Source: Streptomyces lanatus (GTDB lineage Bacteria > Actinomycetota > Actinomycetes > Streptomycetales > Streptomycetaceae). From it: DNA of 64,000 nucleotides. Within the stretch, counting starts at the first letter, position 1; each line of letters opens with the position of its first letter. The translations under genes were made by a program, and so were the position numbers. Location of the stretch: assembly GCF_014655715.1 (NCBI RefSeq), contig NZ_BNBM01000006.1:248001-312000 (forward strand). The letters are read 5' to 3'. Below the pieces are notes generated by a model. The model saw only the letters and a program-made list of their open reading frames with translations, did not search any database and had not been told where the DNA came from. Of the stretch, positions 27,718 to 36,348 are shown piece after piece.

Positions 27718-27751
27718 TTATCCACAGGGGGATTGGCGATTCTGTGGACAA
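27718..27751. other. Pair of DnaA-box-like 9-mers
   Basis: TTATCCACA (27718-27726) and, inverted, TGTGGACAA (27743-27751) are spaced 16 bp apart, between kptA and the MerR gene. Both match strong DnaA boxes. Confidence 0.5.
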
Positions 27752-27763
27752 CGAGCCGCCGTT

Positions 27764-28774
27764 TCAAGGGGTTTCGTCAAGATCAGCTGATGAGCTGTGA
27801 TTTGCGGCGAGCCGGTCCAAGGCCCGCGCCCGCACCTCCCTTTCGGCGGCCATCGCGATGAACTCCACGGCCTGCTCCTGGCCAACCAAGGCCTCCACAG
27901 CCTGCATTGTCTCCGAGGAGATCGATACATTTCGCGTGGTTTTGCGTAGATGTGTATCCTCGTCCGCACTCAGGTGCTGTCGCAGGTGCCGCACCGCCAA
28001 CAGGCGCATCGCGCGGGCGAGTTCCGCGTCCACCGTGTGCTGGGCGAGCGGGCGCAGTCGTCGTACGAGGACGGCCGCTTCGGCGGCGTCGGCGTCCGTC
28101 CGGTCGTCCGGCCCGTCGAGGTAGCGGGCGAAGACATGCTCGGTGGTGAACTCCAGGAAACGGGCGGCGATGTGCTCGACCTGGCCCCTCAACTCCCTGA
28201 GGTGGCCCGCGATCGCGGACAGCGGCACCCCGGCCGCGTGCAACTCCACTGCCACGGCTAGCTCTTGGGGGCTCGGCACCACGAACGAGTCCGGGGCGCC
28301 GGGGGCCGGTTCCAGCACGCCGAGCTCCACGGCCTCGGCCACCGCCGCGTCGTCCTGGACGCCGCCGAAGCGCTCGTCGAGTTCGGCACGGGAGATCCGT
28401 ACCGACTCCTCGTCGGTCCATGGCCCGTCCACCTCGGCGGCCAGGCCGAGCACGCCGCCCAGGCCGCGACCGGCGTCCCAGGCCTCCAGGAGTTCCTTGA
28501 TGGAGGCCAAGGTGTAGCCGCGGTCCAGGAGGTCGGCGATCTGGCGCAGACGGACTAGATGGGCGTCCGCGTAGACGTTGGCACGCCCCCGGCGCTCGGG
28601 GCGGGGGAGCAGGCCGCGGTCCTGGTAGGCGCGGATGGTGCGGACGGTGGCGCCGCTGAGGTGCGCGAGGTCCTCGATCCGGTAGGCGGACGGGGCCGGG
28701 CCGCCGGACGTGGCGCCGACGGGCGAGTGGCCGACGGCACCGCGCTGGAGGGCCAAGGGGCTGGGCTCACTCAC
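27764..28774 (-). CDS. MerR-family transcriptional regulator, 336 aa
   Basis: After a ~30-residue leader, a MerR winged helix is seen at about 32-100 (YRIEDLAHLSGATVRTIRAY, then GLLPRPERRGRANVYADAHL). The large C-terminal region is helical and unlike classic metal-binding MerR proteins, with no obvious Cys ligands. The GTG at 28774 overlaps the stop of the hydrolase/SDR gene (GTGA), so it is the third gene of a coupled operon with the M24 peptidase and the fusion enzyme and may regulate it. Confidence 0.85.
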   Translation of the reverse strand: MSEPSPLALQRGAVGHSPVGATSGGPAPSAYRIEDLAHLSGATVRTIRAYQDRGLLPRPERRGRANVYADAHLVRLRQIADLLDRGYTLASIKELLEAWDAGRGLGGVLGLAAEVDGPWTDEESVRISRAELDERFGGVQDDAAVAEAVELGVLEPAPGAPDSFVVPSPQELAVAVELHAAGVPLSAIAGHLRELRGQVEHIAARFLEFTTEHVFARYLDGPDDRTDADAAEAAVLVRRLRPLAQHTVDAELARAMRLLAVRHLRQHLSADEDTHLRKTTRNVSISSETMQAVEALVGQEQAVEFIAMAAEREVRARALDRLAANHSSSADLDETP

Positions 28775-30534
28775 AACGGTGGCTCCAACCGCGCGATCCT
28801 GCGCAGCGCCTTCGGTGTGAACCTCGACATCAGATACGCCCCGCGCGCCTCCGGCGTCACCGGAACGACGGCCTCGCCGCGCACCACCGCCCGCAGGATC
28901 GCGTCGGCGACCTTCTCCGGCGGATAGTTCCGCAGCCCGTACAACCGCGCGGACTTCTTCTGGCGCCGCTTCTCCTCCTCGGCGTCGACGCCGGCGAAGT
29001 GCGCGGTCGAGGTGATGTTGGTGTTGACCAGGCCCGGGCATACGGCACTGACGCCGATGCCCTGGTCGGTCAGCTCGGCGCGCAGGCACTCGCTGAGCAT
29101 CAGTACGGCCGCCTTGGAGGTGCTGTAGGCGGGCAGCGCCTTGGATGGCTGATAGGCCGCCGCCGACGCGGTGTTGACGATATGGCCGCCCTGTCCGCGC
29201 TCGGCCATCTGTTTGCCGAAGAGCCGGCAGCCGTGGATGACGCCCCACAGATTGACGTCGAGGACCTTCTTCCAATCCTCCGGTGTGGTGTCGAAGAAGG
29301 ACCCCGACAGGCCGATGCCGGCGTTGTTCACCAGGACGTCCACCACGCCGTACTCGGCGGCCACGCGCGCGGCGAGCTTCTCCATGGCCTGCTCGTCGGA
29401 GACGTCGACCGTCTCCGCCCAGGCCTCGGGCGCCCCGATCAGCCGGGACATCTCGGCGGTGCGGCCCGCGGACTCCGCGTCCCGGTCCACGGCCACCACG
29501 CGCGCGCCGGCCTCGGCGAACGCGTACGCCGTCGCCCGTCCGATGCCGCTCCCGGCACCTGTGACCAGGACGAGCTGACCGCCGAAGCGATCGGCGTACT
29601 TCCCGCTCGCCGTCACCCCTTCCGGGCGTCCGCCCTCCACCGAGGTCACGAACTCCGTGATCCACCCCACCAGTTGGTCGGGGCGCGTGCGCGGGATCCA
29701 GTGCTTCGCCGGAAGCGTGCGCCGGGTCAACTGCGGAACCCATAGCTCCAGTTCGTCGTAGAGCCGTTCCGACAGGAAGGCGTCCCCCAGGGGCGTGATG
29801 AGCTGCACGGGCGTGTGTGCGTACGCGTCCGCGCGCGGGCGGCGCAGTCGGGCCCGTACGTTGTCCCGGTACAGCCATGCCCCGTGCGCGGCGTCCGTCG
29901 GCAGGGACGAGGTCGGGTAGTCGTCGGCGCGGACCTTCTCGACGCGCTCCAGGATGCGCGGCCAGTGCTTGCCGAGGGGGCCGCGCCAGGCCAGTTCGGG
30001 CAGCACGGGCGTGTGCAGTGCGTAGACGTACCAGGACTTGGCGCCCTGGCCGAGGAGCTGGCCTACGCGGCGCGGGGTGGGGCGCTTCAGGCGGCCGTTG
30101 ATCCAATGGCCGAAGTGGTCCAGGGACGGCCCGGACATCGAGGTGAAGGACGCGATGCGGCCCTCGGTCCGCTTGACCGTGGCGAACTCCCAGGACTGCA
30201 CCGAGCCCCAGTCGTGCCCCACCAGATGCACGGGCCGGTCCGGACTGACCGCGTCCGCGACGGCGAGGAAGTCGTCCGTCAGCTTCTCCAGGGTGAACCC
30301 GCCCCGCAGCGGCTTCGGCGCCGTCGACCGGCCGTGGCCCCGGACGTCGTACAGCACGACATGGAAGCGGTCGGCGAGCCGCGGCGCGACCTCGGACCAC
30401 ACCTCCTTGCTGTCCGGATAGCCGTGCACCAGGATCACCGTCGGCTGGCCGACCTCGCCCAGCTCGGCGACGCACAGCTCGACCCCGCCGGTCCGCACCC
30501 GGCGCTCACGCGCGCTCTGAAGGGTCACCGTCAC
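28771..30534 (-). CDS. Alpha/beta-hydrolase - short-chain dehydrogenase fusion, 587 aa
   Basis: Residues ~1-290 form an alpha/beta hydrolase (ILVHGYPDSKEVW with oxyanion HG; GHDWGSVQSWE giving an epoxide-hydrolase-like nucleophile Asp; a C-terminal PAKHWIPRT His region). Residues ~310-587 form an SDR: TGAGSGIGRA cofactor loop, NNAGIG, and the catalytic YSTSK. The nucleophile position reads HDW, as in epoxide or haloalkane hydrolases. The fusion suggests sequential hydrolysis and oxidation of one substrate (inference). The GTG at 30534 overlaps the M24 gene stop and follows GGAGGA. Confidence 0.88.
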   Translation of the reverse strand: MTVTLQSARERRVRTGGVELCVAELGEVGQPTVILVHGYPDSKEVWSEVAPRLADRFHVVLYDVRGHGRSTAPKPLRGGFTLEKLTDDFLAVADAVSPDRPVHLVGHDWGSVQSWEFATVKRTEGRIASFTSMSGPSLDHFGHWINGRLKRPTPRRVGQLLGQGAKSWYVYALHTPVLPELAWRGPLGKHWPRILERVEKVRADDYPTSSLPTDAAHGAWLYRDNVRARLRRPRADAYAHTPVQLITPLGDAFLSERLYDELELWVPQLTRRTLPAKHWIPRTRPDQLVGWITEFVTSVEGGRPEGVTASGKYADRFGGQLVLVTGAGSGIGRATAYAFAEAGARVVAVDRDAESAGRTAEMSRLIGAPEAWAETVDVSDEQAMEKLAARVAAEYGVVDVLVNNAGIGLSGSFFDTTPEDWKKVLDVNLWGVIHGCRLFGKQMAERGQGGHIVNTASAAAYQPSKALPAYSTSKAAVLMLSECLRAELTDQGIGVSAVCPGLVNTNITSTAHFAGVDAEEEKRRQKKSARLYGLRNYPPEKVADAILRAVVRGEAVVPVTPEARGAYLMSRFTPKALRRIARLEPPL

Positions 30535-31373
30535 CTCTCCTCCGCCCAGCGCCGCACATGCGGCAGATCGTCGTCCAGCCAGAAGGCGCTCTCCGCGGGA
30601 TCGCCGGAGTCGGTGACGACCAGGATCTCCTCGAACTTCGCGCCCGTACCCCGGAAGCCGAGGTGGGGTTCGACCGCCCACAGGCCCGGCTGCGGCGGAT
30701 GGTCGGAGAAGCGGTACGGCGACCACAGCGGGGACCAGCCCTCGCGGTGGCCGTGCAGCGCGTCACTCGCCAGACCCTTCAGGGACTGGGTGCCGAACCC
30801 GAACACATGCGCCGACCAGCGGCGCTGCGTCACACGGTCGACCTTGTGCGCGATCACGCCGAAGGGGTAGGCCCGGTGCCGGTTGGCGTAGCCCTGGCGG
30901 ACCATGAGTCGGTCCACGTCCTCGTAGATCTCCCGCAGGGGCCGCCGCTCGCGCACCTCGCGCAGGATCAGCTCGCGGTGCGCCTCCAGGTCGGCCATCA
31001 GCTTGTCCTGCACCGGGTTGATGCCGAGCGAGCCCGAATAGCCGATGTCGGCCGTGTAGCCGTCGTACACCGGTGCCATGTCCAGGATGAACGGCATCCC
31101 GGGCTCCAGCCGACGGCCCGTAGGGAAGAACTGCAGGGGGATGCGGAAGTTCACGAACGCGGTGCGGTCGCCGAACCAGGCGAAGGGGAGGTGGAACCAG
31201 TCCCGCACCCCGCGCTCACGCAGCCACTCGCGCTGCATGCGCGCCGCCTCACGCTCGGTGATGCCCGGCTCCAGCCGCGCCGCGACGGCCTCCGCGCATT
31301 CGTACGCCAGCTGCTGGACCTGCCTGAACCCCCGCAGTTCCTCGGAGAGTTCGCGTGTCACCGCCGTAGTCAT
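30531..31373 (-). CDS. M24-family (aminopeptidase P/creatinase fold) peptidase-like protein, 280 aa
   Basis: A pita-bread fold is indicated by FILDMAPVYDGYTADIGYSG (two metal Asp), WAVEPHLGF and AKFEEILVV (metal Glu). The central His motif is degenerate: HVFGFGTQSLKG replaces the usual HxxGxGxxxHE, so substrate or activity may differ from true aminopeptidases. The ATG at 31373 starts the run M24 - fusion enzyme - MerR, all coupled by 4-bp overlaps. Upstream, TTGACG with CACATT 17 bp on may be its promoter (31443-31472, minus strand). Confidence 0.8.
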   Translation of the reverse strand: MTTAVTRELSEELRGFRQVQQLAYECAEAVAARLEPGITEREAARMQREWLRERGVRDWFHLPFAWFGDRTAFVNFRIPLQFFPTGRRLEPGMPFILDMAPVYDGYTADIGYSGSLGINPVQDKLMADLEAHRELILREVRERRPLREIYEDVDRLMVRQGYANRHRAYPFGVIAHKVDRVTQRRWSAHVFGFGTQSLKGLASDALHGHREGWSPLWSPYRFSDHPPQPGLWAVEPHLGFRGTGAKFEEILVVTDSGDPAESAFWLDDDLPHVRRWAEER

Positions 31374-31670
31374 GCCACCGCCCCACCTTGTCCACGTCGA
31401 CTGCGGTACGTGTTCGTAACTTGACACCGGTGAATGTGACAGTTGTTAGAGGCTGCGTCAATAGGGCTACCGAGGGCTGTGGAAAACCTCGCTCATGTGG
31501 AAACCGTGGCGAACCGGGGCCGCCAACCGGGACCGCGAACCGAGTCCGCGAATCGGGTCCGCGTTGTTCGACCTCAGGGTGACCCCTAGGTCCCCGTAGT
31601 CCTGGAGTCTGACCCCAATACAGCTCTGCGGGGTGACGACCGGCGTGGTCCGCGTCACTACCTTCGAAGC

Positions 31671-32657
31671 GTGACTGTGATCGCGACCGAAAGCCTGAGC
31701 AAGCGGTTCCCGAGGGTGACCGCGCTTGACCGGCTGACCATGGACATCGGGCCCGGGGTGACCGGACTCGTCGGAGCCAATGGTGCCGGCAAGTCCACCA
31801 TGATCAAGATCCTGCTGGGTCTGTCCCCCGCCACCGAGGGCCGTGCCGAAGTGCTCGGACTCGACGTCGCCACCAAGGGCGGCGCCATCCGTGAGCGCGT
31901 CGGGTACATGCCGGAGCACGACTGTCTGCCGCCCGACGTCTCGGCCACCGAGTTCGTCGTGCACATGGCCCGCATGTCCGGACTCCCGCCGGCCGCCGCG
32001 CGCGAGCGCACCGCGGACACCCTGCGCCATGTCGGTCTGTACGAGGAGCGCTACCGCCCCATCGGCGGCTACTCCACCGGCATGAAGCAGCGCGTGAAGC
32101 TGGCCCAGGCCCTGGTCCACGACCCGCAGCTGGTGTTCCTGGACGAGCCGACCAACGGCCTCGACCCGGTCGGCCGGGACGAGATGCTCGGCCTCATCCG
32201 CCGCATCTACACCGACTTCGGCATCTCGGTCCTGGTCACCTCCCACCTGCTGGGCGAACTGGAGCGCACCTGCGACCACGTCGTCGTCATCGACGGCGGC
32301 AAGCTTCTGCGCTCCAGCTCCACCACCGACTTCACCCAGACCACCACGACCCTCGCCATCGAGGTCACCGACACCGACGACCACCCGGACGGCACCCGCG
32401 CGGTGCGCGACGCGCTCCACGCGCGCGGGGTGGACGTCCTCGACAGCGGCGGCGGCCTCCCCGGCGCCGGACACATCCTGCTGCTCACCGCGCAGAGCGA
32501 CGACACCTACGACCTGGTGCGCGACGTGGTCGCCGACCTCGGCCTCGGCCTCGTGCGCATGGAGCAGCGCCGGCACCACATCTCCGAGGTCTTCACCGAC
32601 GAGAAGTCCGAGGACACCGAGGCACAGCGGAAGGAGGCCGTCGGCCATGGCAGTTGA
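31671..32657 (+). CDS. ABC transporter ATP-binding protein (first), 328 aa
   Basis: A single NBD with Walker A GANGAGKST, signature YSTGMKQRVKLAQA, Walker B LVFLDEPTNGLDP and the switch His in VTSHLL. A C-terminal extension (about 235-328) is typical of ATPases that power CcmA/NatA-like exporters. The GTG at 31671 has no RBS, and a TACCTT-like -10 lies a few bases before it, so the message may be leaderless. First of four genes ATPase-permease-ATPase-permease. Confidence 0.92.
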   Translation: MTVIATESLSKRFPRVTALDRLTMDIGPGVTGLVGANGAGKSTMIKILLGLSPATEGRAEVLGLDVATKGGAIRERVGYMPEHDCLPPDVSATEFVVHMARMSGLPPAAARERTADTLRHVGLYEERYRPIGGYSTGMKQRVKLAQALVHDPQLVFLDEPTNGLDPVGRDEMLGLIRRIYTDFGISVLVTSHLLGELERTCDHVVVIDGGKLLRSSSTTDFTQTTTTLAIEVTDTDDHPDGTRAVRDALHARGVDVLDSGGGLPGAGHILLLTAQSDDTYDLVRDVVADLGLGLVRMEQRRHHISEVFTDEKSEDTEAQRKEAVGHGS

Positions 32658-33570
32658 GCACCCCGTAGCGACACCCCCAGGCGACCAGACCCGTATCCAC
32701 AACATCGGCTACCGCACCTACGACGGCCCCCGGCTCGGCCGTTCCTACGCCACCCGGTCCCTGTACTCGCAGTCCCTGCGCGGCGCCTACGGCCTCGGCC
32801 GCTCGGTGAAGTCCAAGGTGCTGCCGATGCTGCTGTTCGTGGTGATGTGCGTGCCCGCGGCCATCATGGTCGCCGTCGCGGTCGCCACCAAGGCCAACGA
32901 CCTGCCAGTCGACTACACGCGCTACGCGATCATCATGCAGGCCGTGATCAGCCTGTACGTCGCCTCCCAGGCACCCCAGTCGGTCTCCCGCGACCTGCGC
33001 TTCAAGACCGTGCCGCTGTACTTCTCCCGGCCGATCGAGACCGCCGACTACGTCCGTGCGAAGTTCGCCGCGCTGGCCTCCGCGCTGTTCATCCTCACCG
33101 CGGCCCCGCTGCTGGTGCTCTATGTGGGCGCGCTGCTCGCCAAGCTCGACTTCGCCGACCAGACCAAGGGATTCGCGCAGGGACTCGTGTCCGTGACACT
33201 GCTCTCGCTGCTGTTCGCCGGCATCGGCCTGGTCATCGCGTCGGTCACCCCGCGCCGCGGCTTCGGCATCGCCGCCGTGATCGCCGTGATGACCATCTCC
33301 TACGGAGCCGTCTCCACGCTCCAGGCCATCGCCGACGCACAGGCCATCGACGGCGGGGGCAGCAGCGGCGCCATCCCCTGGATCGGCCTCTTCTCACCGG
33401 TCACCCTCATCGACGGTGTGCAGTCCGCCTTCCTGGGCGCCACGTCCGCCTTCCCCGGTGGAGTCGGCCCGAGCAACGGGGAGGGCGCGGTGTACGTCCT
33501 CGTCGTCCTCGGCCTCATCGCCGCCTCCTACGGCCTCCTGATGCGCCGCTACCGAAAGGTCGGACTGTGA
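32647..33570 (+). CDS. ABC transporter permease (first), 307 aa
   Basis: An ABC-2-type permease with about six TM helices (for example VLPMLLFVVMCVPAAIMVAV and LASALFILTAAPLLVLYVGA). The N-terminal motif RIHNIGYRTYDGPRLG recurs in actinobacterial permeases of this kind. It overlaps the upstream ATPase by 11 bp and the downstream ATPase by 4 bp (GTGA), so the four genes are coupled. Substrate unknown. Confidence 0.88.
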   Translation: MAVEHPVATPPGDQTRIHNIGYRTYDGPRLGRSYATRSLYSQSLRGAYGLGRSVKSKVLPMLLFVVMCVPAAIMVAVAVATKANDLPVDYTRYAIIMQAVISLYVASQAPQSVSRDLRFKTVPLYFSRPIETADYVRAKFAALASALFILTAAPLLVLYVGALLAKLDFADQTKGFAQGLVSVTLLSLLFAGIGLVIASVTPRRGFGIAAVIAVMTISYGAVSTLQAIADAQAIDGGGSSGAIPWIGLFSPVTLIDGVQSAFLGATSAFPGGVGPSNGEGAVYVLVVLGLIAASYGLLMRRYRKVGL

Positions 33571-34478
33571 CCACGCTCTCGATCGACCATGTCTCCCGCT
33601 GGTTCGGCAACGTGGTCGCCGTCAACGACATCACCATGACGATCGGCCCCGGCGTCACCGGCCTCCTCGGCCCCAACGGCGCCGGAAAGTCCACCCTCAT
33701 CAACATGATGGGCGGCTTCCTGGCCCCCTCCACCGGCACCGTCACCCTCGACGGACAGCCGGTCTGGCGCAACGAGTCGATCTACAAGCACATCGGCATC
33801 GTCCCCGAGCGCGAGGCGATGTACGACTTCCTCACCGGCCGCGAATTCGTCGTCGCCAACGCCGAGTTGCACGGCCTGGGCGCCAAGGCCGCCCAGAAGG
33901 CCCTCGCCACGGTCGAGATGGAGTACGCGCAGGACCGCAAGATCCAGACGTACTCCAAGGGCATGCGCCAGCGCGTCAAGATGGCGAGCGCCCTCGTCCA
34001 CAACCCCTCGCTGCTGCTGCTCGACGAGCCCTTCAACGGCATGGACCCGCGCCAGCGCATGCAACTGATGGACCTGCTGCGGAAGATGGGCGACGAGGGC
34101 CGCACGGTCCTCTTCTCCTCCCACATCCTCGAAGAGGTCGAGCAACTCGCCTGGCACATCGAGGTCGTGGTCGCAGGCCGGCACGCGGCCAGCGGTGACT
34201 TCCGCAAGATCCGCCGCCTGATGACCGACCGGCCGCACCGCTACCTGGTGCGCTCCAGCGACGACCGCGCCCTCGCGGCCGCGCTGATCGCCGACCCGTC
34301 GACATCCGGCATCGAGGTCGACCTGACCGAGGGCGCGCTGCACATCCAGGCCGTCGACTTCGGCCGCTTCACCACGCTGCTCCCGAGGGTGGCGCGAGAC
34401 CAGGGCATCCGCCTGCTCACGGTCTCGCCGTCCGACGAGTCCCTCGAGTCCGTGTTCTCGTATCTGGTCGCGGCGTAG
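33567..34478 (+). CDS. ABC transporter ATP-binding protein (second), 303 aa
   Basis: A second NBD with GPNGAGKST, signature YSKGMRQRVKMASA, LLLDEPFNGMDP and SSHILEEVE. It is homologous to the first ATPase, sharing MTIGPGVTGLLG/MDIGPGVTGLVG near the N-terminus. The GTG at 33567 overlaps the permease stop. The pair of ATPases probably serves the pair of permeases as one exporter or two related ones. Confidence 0.92.
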   Translation: MTTLSIDHVSRWFGNVVAVNDITMTIGPGVTGLLGPNGAGKSTLINMMGGFLAPSTGTVTLDGQPVWRNESIYKHIGIVPEREAMYDFLTGREFVVANAELHGLGAKAAQKALATVEMEYAQDRKIQTYSKGMRQRVKMASALVHNPSLLLLDEPFNGMDPRQRMQLMDLLRKMGDEGRTVLFSSHILEEVEQLAWHIEVVVAGRHAASGDFRKIRRLMTDRPHRYLVRSSDDRALAAALIADPSTSGIEVDLTEGALHIQAVDFGRFTTLLPRVARDQGIRLLTVSPSDESLESVFSYLVAA

Positions 34479-34488
34479 GAGGCCGAAG

Positions 34489-35208
34489 ATGTACGACCCC
34501 ACAGTCGCCCGGCTCACCTATCGAGCCCTGCTCGGCCGTCGCCGGGCCCTCATCCTGGGCGCGCTGCCACTGCTGCTCATCGCGATCTCGATCGTGGTGC
34601 GCGCGCTCGCCGGCGCCGACGACCAGACCGCCTCGGACCTGCTCGGCGGGCTGGCGCTGGCCACCATGGTGCCGATCATCGGCGTCATCGCCGGGACCGG
34701 CGCGATCGGGCCCGAGATCGACGACGGCTCGGTGGTGTATCTGCTGTCCAAGCCCGTGAAGCGACCGACGATCATCTTCACCAAACTGATCGTGGCGATC
34801 GCCGTGACCATGGTGTTCTCGGCGCTGCCCACCCTCATCGCCGGTTACATCCTCAACGGCAACGGCCAGCAGATCGCCGTCGCCTACACGGTCGCCGCAC
34901 TGGTCGCCTCCATCGCCTACGCCGCGATCTTCCTGCTGCTGGGCACAGTGTCCCGGCACGCGGTGGTCTTCGGCCTCGTCTACGCGCTCGTCTGGGAGGC
35001 CCTGTTCGGCTCCCTGGTGTCCGGTGCGCGCACGCTGAGCGTGCAGCAGTGGGCGCTGGCGGTGGCGCAGAAGGTCTCCGGCGGGGACATGGTGACGTCC
35101 GACGTCGCCTTGCCCACCGCGACAGTGCTGCTGGCGGTCGTCACCGTCCTCGCGACCTGGTACGCGGGACAGAAGCTGCGGTCGCTGACGCTCGCCGGCG
35201 AGGAGTGA
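34489..35208 (+). CDS. ABC transporter permease (second), 239 aa
   Basis: About six TM helices, beginning LGRRRALILGALPLLLIAIS, with the conserved EIDDGSVVYLLSKPVKRPTI segment typical of ABC-2 permeases. A clear GGAGG lies 10 bp before the ATG. Last gene of the exporter operon, ending at a GC hairpin. Confidence 0.87.
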   Translation: MYDPTVARLTYRALLGRRRALILGALPLLLIAISIVVRALAGADDQTASDLLGGLALATMVPIIGVIAGTGAIGPEIDDGSVVYLLSKPVKRPTIIFTKLIVAIAVTMVFSALPTLIAGYILNGNGQQIAVAYTVAALVASIAYAAIFLLLGTVSRHAVVFGLVYALVWEALFGSLVSGARTLSVQQWALAVAQKVSGGDMVTSDVALPTATVLLAVVTVLATWYAGQKLRSLTLAGEE

Positions 35209-35224
35209 GCAGGACAGGCGTAAA

Positions 35225-35252
35225 GGGGCGGGCCCTTGAGGGGGCCCGCCCT
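35225..35252 (+). terminator. Hairpin terminator of the ABC exporter operon
   Basis: GGGCGGGCCC (35226-35235) pairs with its complement (35242-35251) across a 6-nt loop. No T-run follows, as is usual in Streptomyces. Confidence 0.75.
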
Positions 35253-35336
35253 TGACGGAGGCTTCACCTTTGTCCGGGCACACTGGGCAAAGGGGGACGT
35301 TCGGTCGGTGGACGGGGAGGATGGGGAGGAACGGGG

Positions 35337-35540
35337 ATGGCAGACGACTGGGACGACGACCTCGTCCTCGATGAGGACTTCATCCGATCCGCCGAGACGT
35401 CCGAGCCGTCCGCCAGGGCCCGGATGCTGGCCGCCCGCTGGCGCCGCGAGGAGCCCGAGCCGCAGCCGTGGCGCTCGGACGAGCCGCCCGCGGGGTGGTT
35501 CTTCAGCAAGGGGCGCCGACGCAAGTGGCGTCGGCGGTAG
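35337..35540 (+). CDS. Small charged protein of unknown function, 67 aa
   Basis: An acidic N-terminus (MADDWDDDLVLDEDFIRSAE) and a strongly basic C-terminus (FFSKGRRRKWRRR) around a Trp-rich centre. The ATG is preceded by GGAGGAACGGGG, an excellent RBS. The charge layout and RBS support a real, conserved-looking gene; no function can be assigned. Confidence 0.7.
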   Translation: MADDWDDDLVLDEDFIRSAETSEPSARARMLAARWRREEPEPQPWRSDEPPAGWFFSKGRRRKWRRR

Positions 35541-35846
35541 GGGCGCACCGAGCACACCGAGCACACCGAGCACGTCGAGCCCTTACGGGGCCTTTTATTC
35601 AGTGGCGCCCAACTCGTCCCACAGGCACAGTGGTTATGTCCACATCGCCGGACGGTGAGTCCGGCGCCACGTTCTGGGAGAGGAGCCGGACGATGTCCAT
35701 GCACGACAGTACGTCCAGCTCCCGTCAGGGCAGTCCGCGGCGGTCTCCGGTGTAGTTACCCCACCGTCGAGTCCGCTCCTCATACGGAGCTGCCCGGGGC
35801 GGCCGCTTCGAGCACGCGATGTCGCTCTCGCGTGGGTCGCCCACCC
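35541..35846. other. Intergenic region before tRNA-Ser(GCU)
   Basis: About 300 bp with no supported gene. It starts with a 9-bp tandem repeat (35547-35580) and presumably holds the tRNA promoter; no clear -35/-10 was identified. Confidence 0.5.
35547..35580. repeat. 9-bp tandem repeat, about 3.7 copies
   Basis: Unit ACCGAGCAC occurs three times exactly, followed by a degenerate copy GTCGAGC. It lies just after the stop of the small charged protein. Confidence 0.7.
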
Positions 35847-35933
<87 letters not shown>

Positions 35934-36348
35934 CGAGACGTTGCCACTGGGGCTGGGCCGAGTGCAGGGGTGGGGCGCGTTATGTAGGGGCCCGGCGCTG
36001 TGGCCGAGGGGTTGGCTGTGGTGCCCGGCGTTTGCGGGTGCCGCCCGCGCCCACCCGTGCCGCCCCAGCGGCACGACTGCCCGCGGTTATAGGGCCGTCA
36101 GCCGTCCTCCGTCTCGGCGGCCAGCCGCAGGCCGTCGGCAGTCAGCCGCGAGCCCGTCGGCAGTCTCGGCCGCCAGCCGCCAGCCGCCAGCCCTCGTCAC
36201 ATGGCCGCCAGCCCTCAGCCGCAACGTGGCCGCCCATACGGCCGCCGCCCTCGGCGGCAGACGTGCCGATGGCACCACGCCGTCCCCAGCCAGCCGCCAG
36301 CCCCGGCCGAGCCCAGCTCAGTCCCGCCCAGGGCCCGCCCAGCCCCCC
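35934..36348. repeat. Low-complexity CAGCCGCC-rich region after tRNA-Ser(GCU)
   Basis: About 415 bp without a gene. From about 36080 to 36350 the sequence is dominated by imperfect CAGCCGC/CAGCCCC units (CAGTCAGCCG, CCGCCAGCCGCCAGCCGCC). Frames crossing it are Ala/Pro/Arg-rich artefacts. It may be slippage-expanded DNA. Confidence 0.6.
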
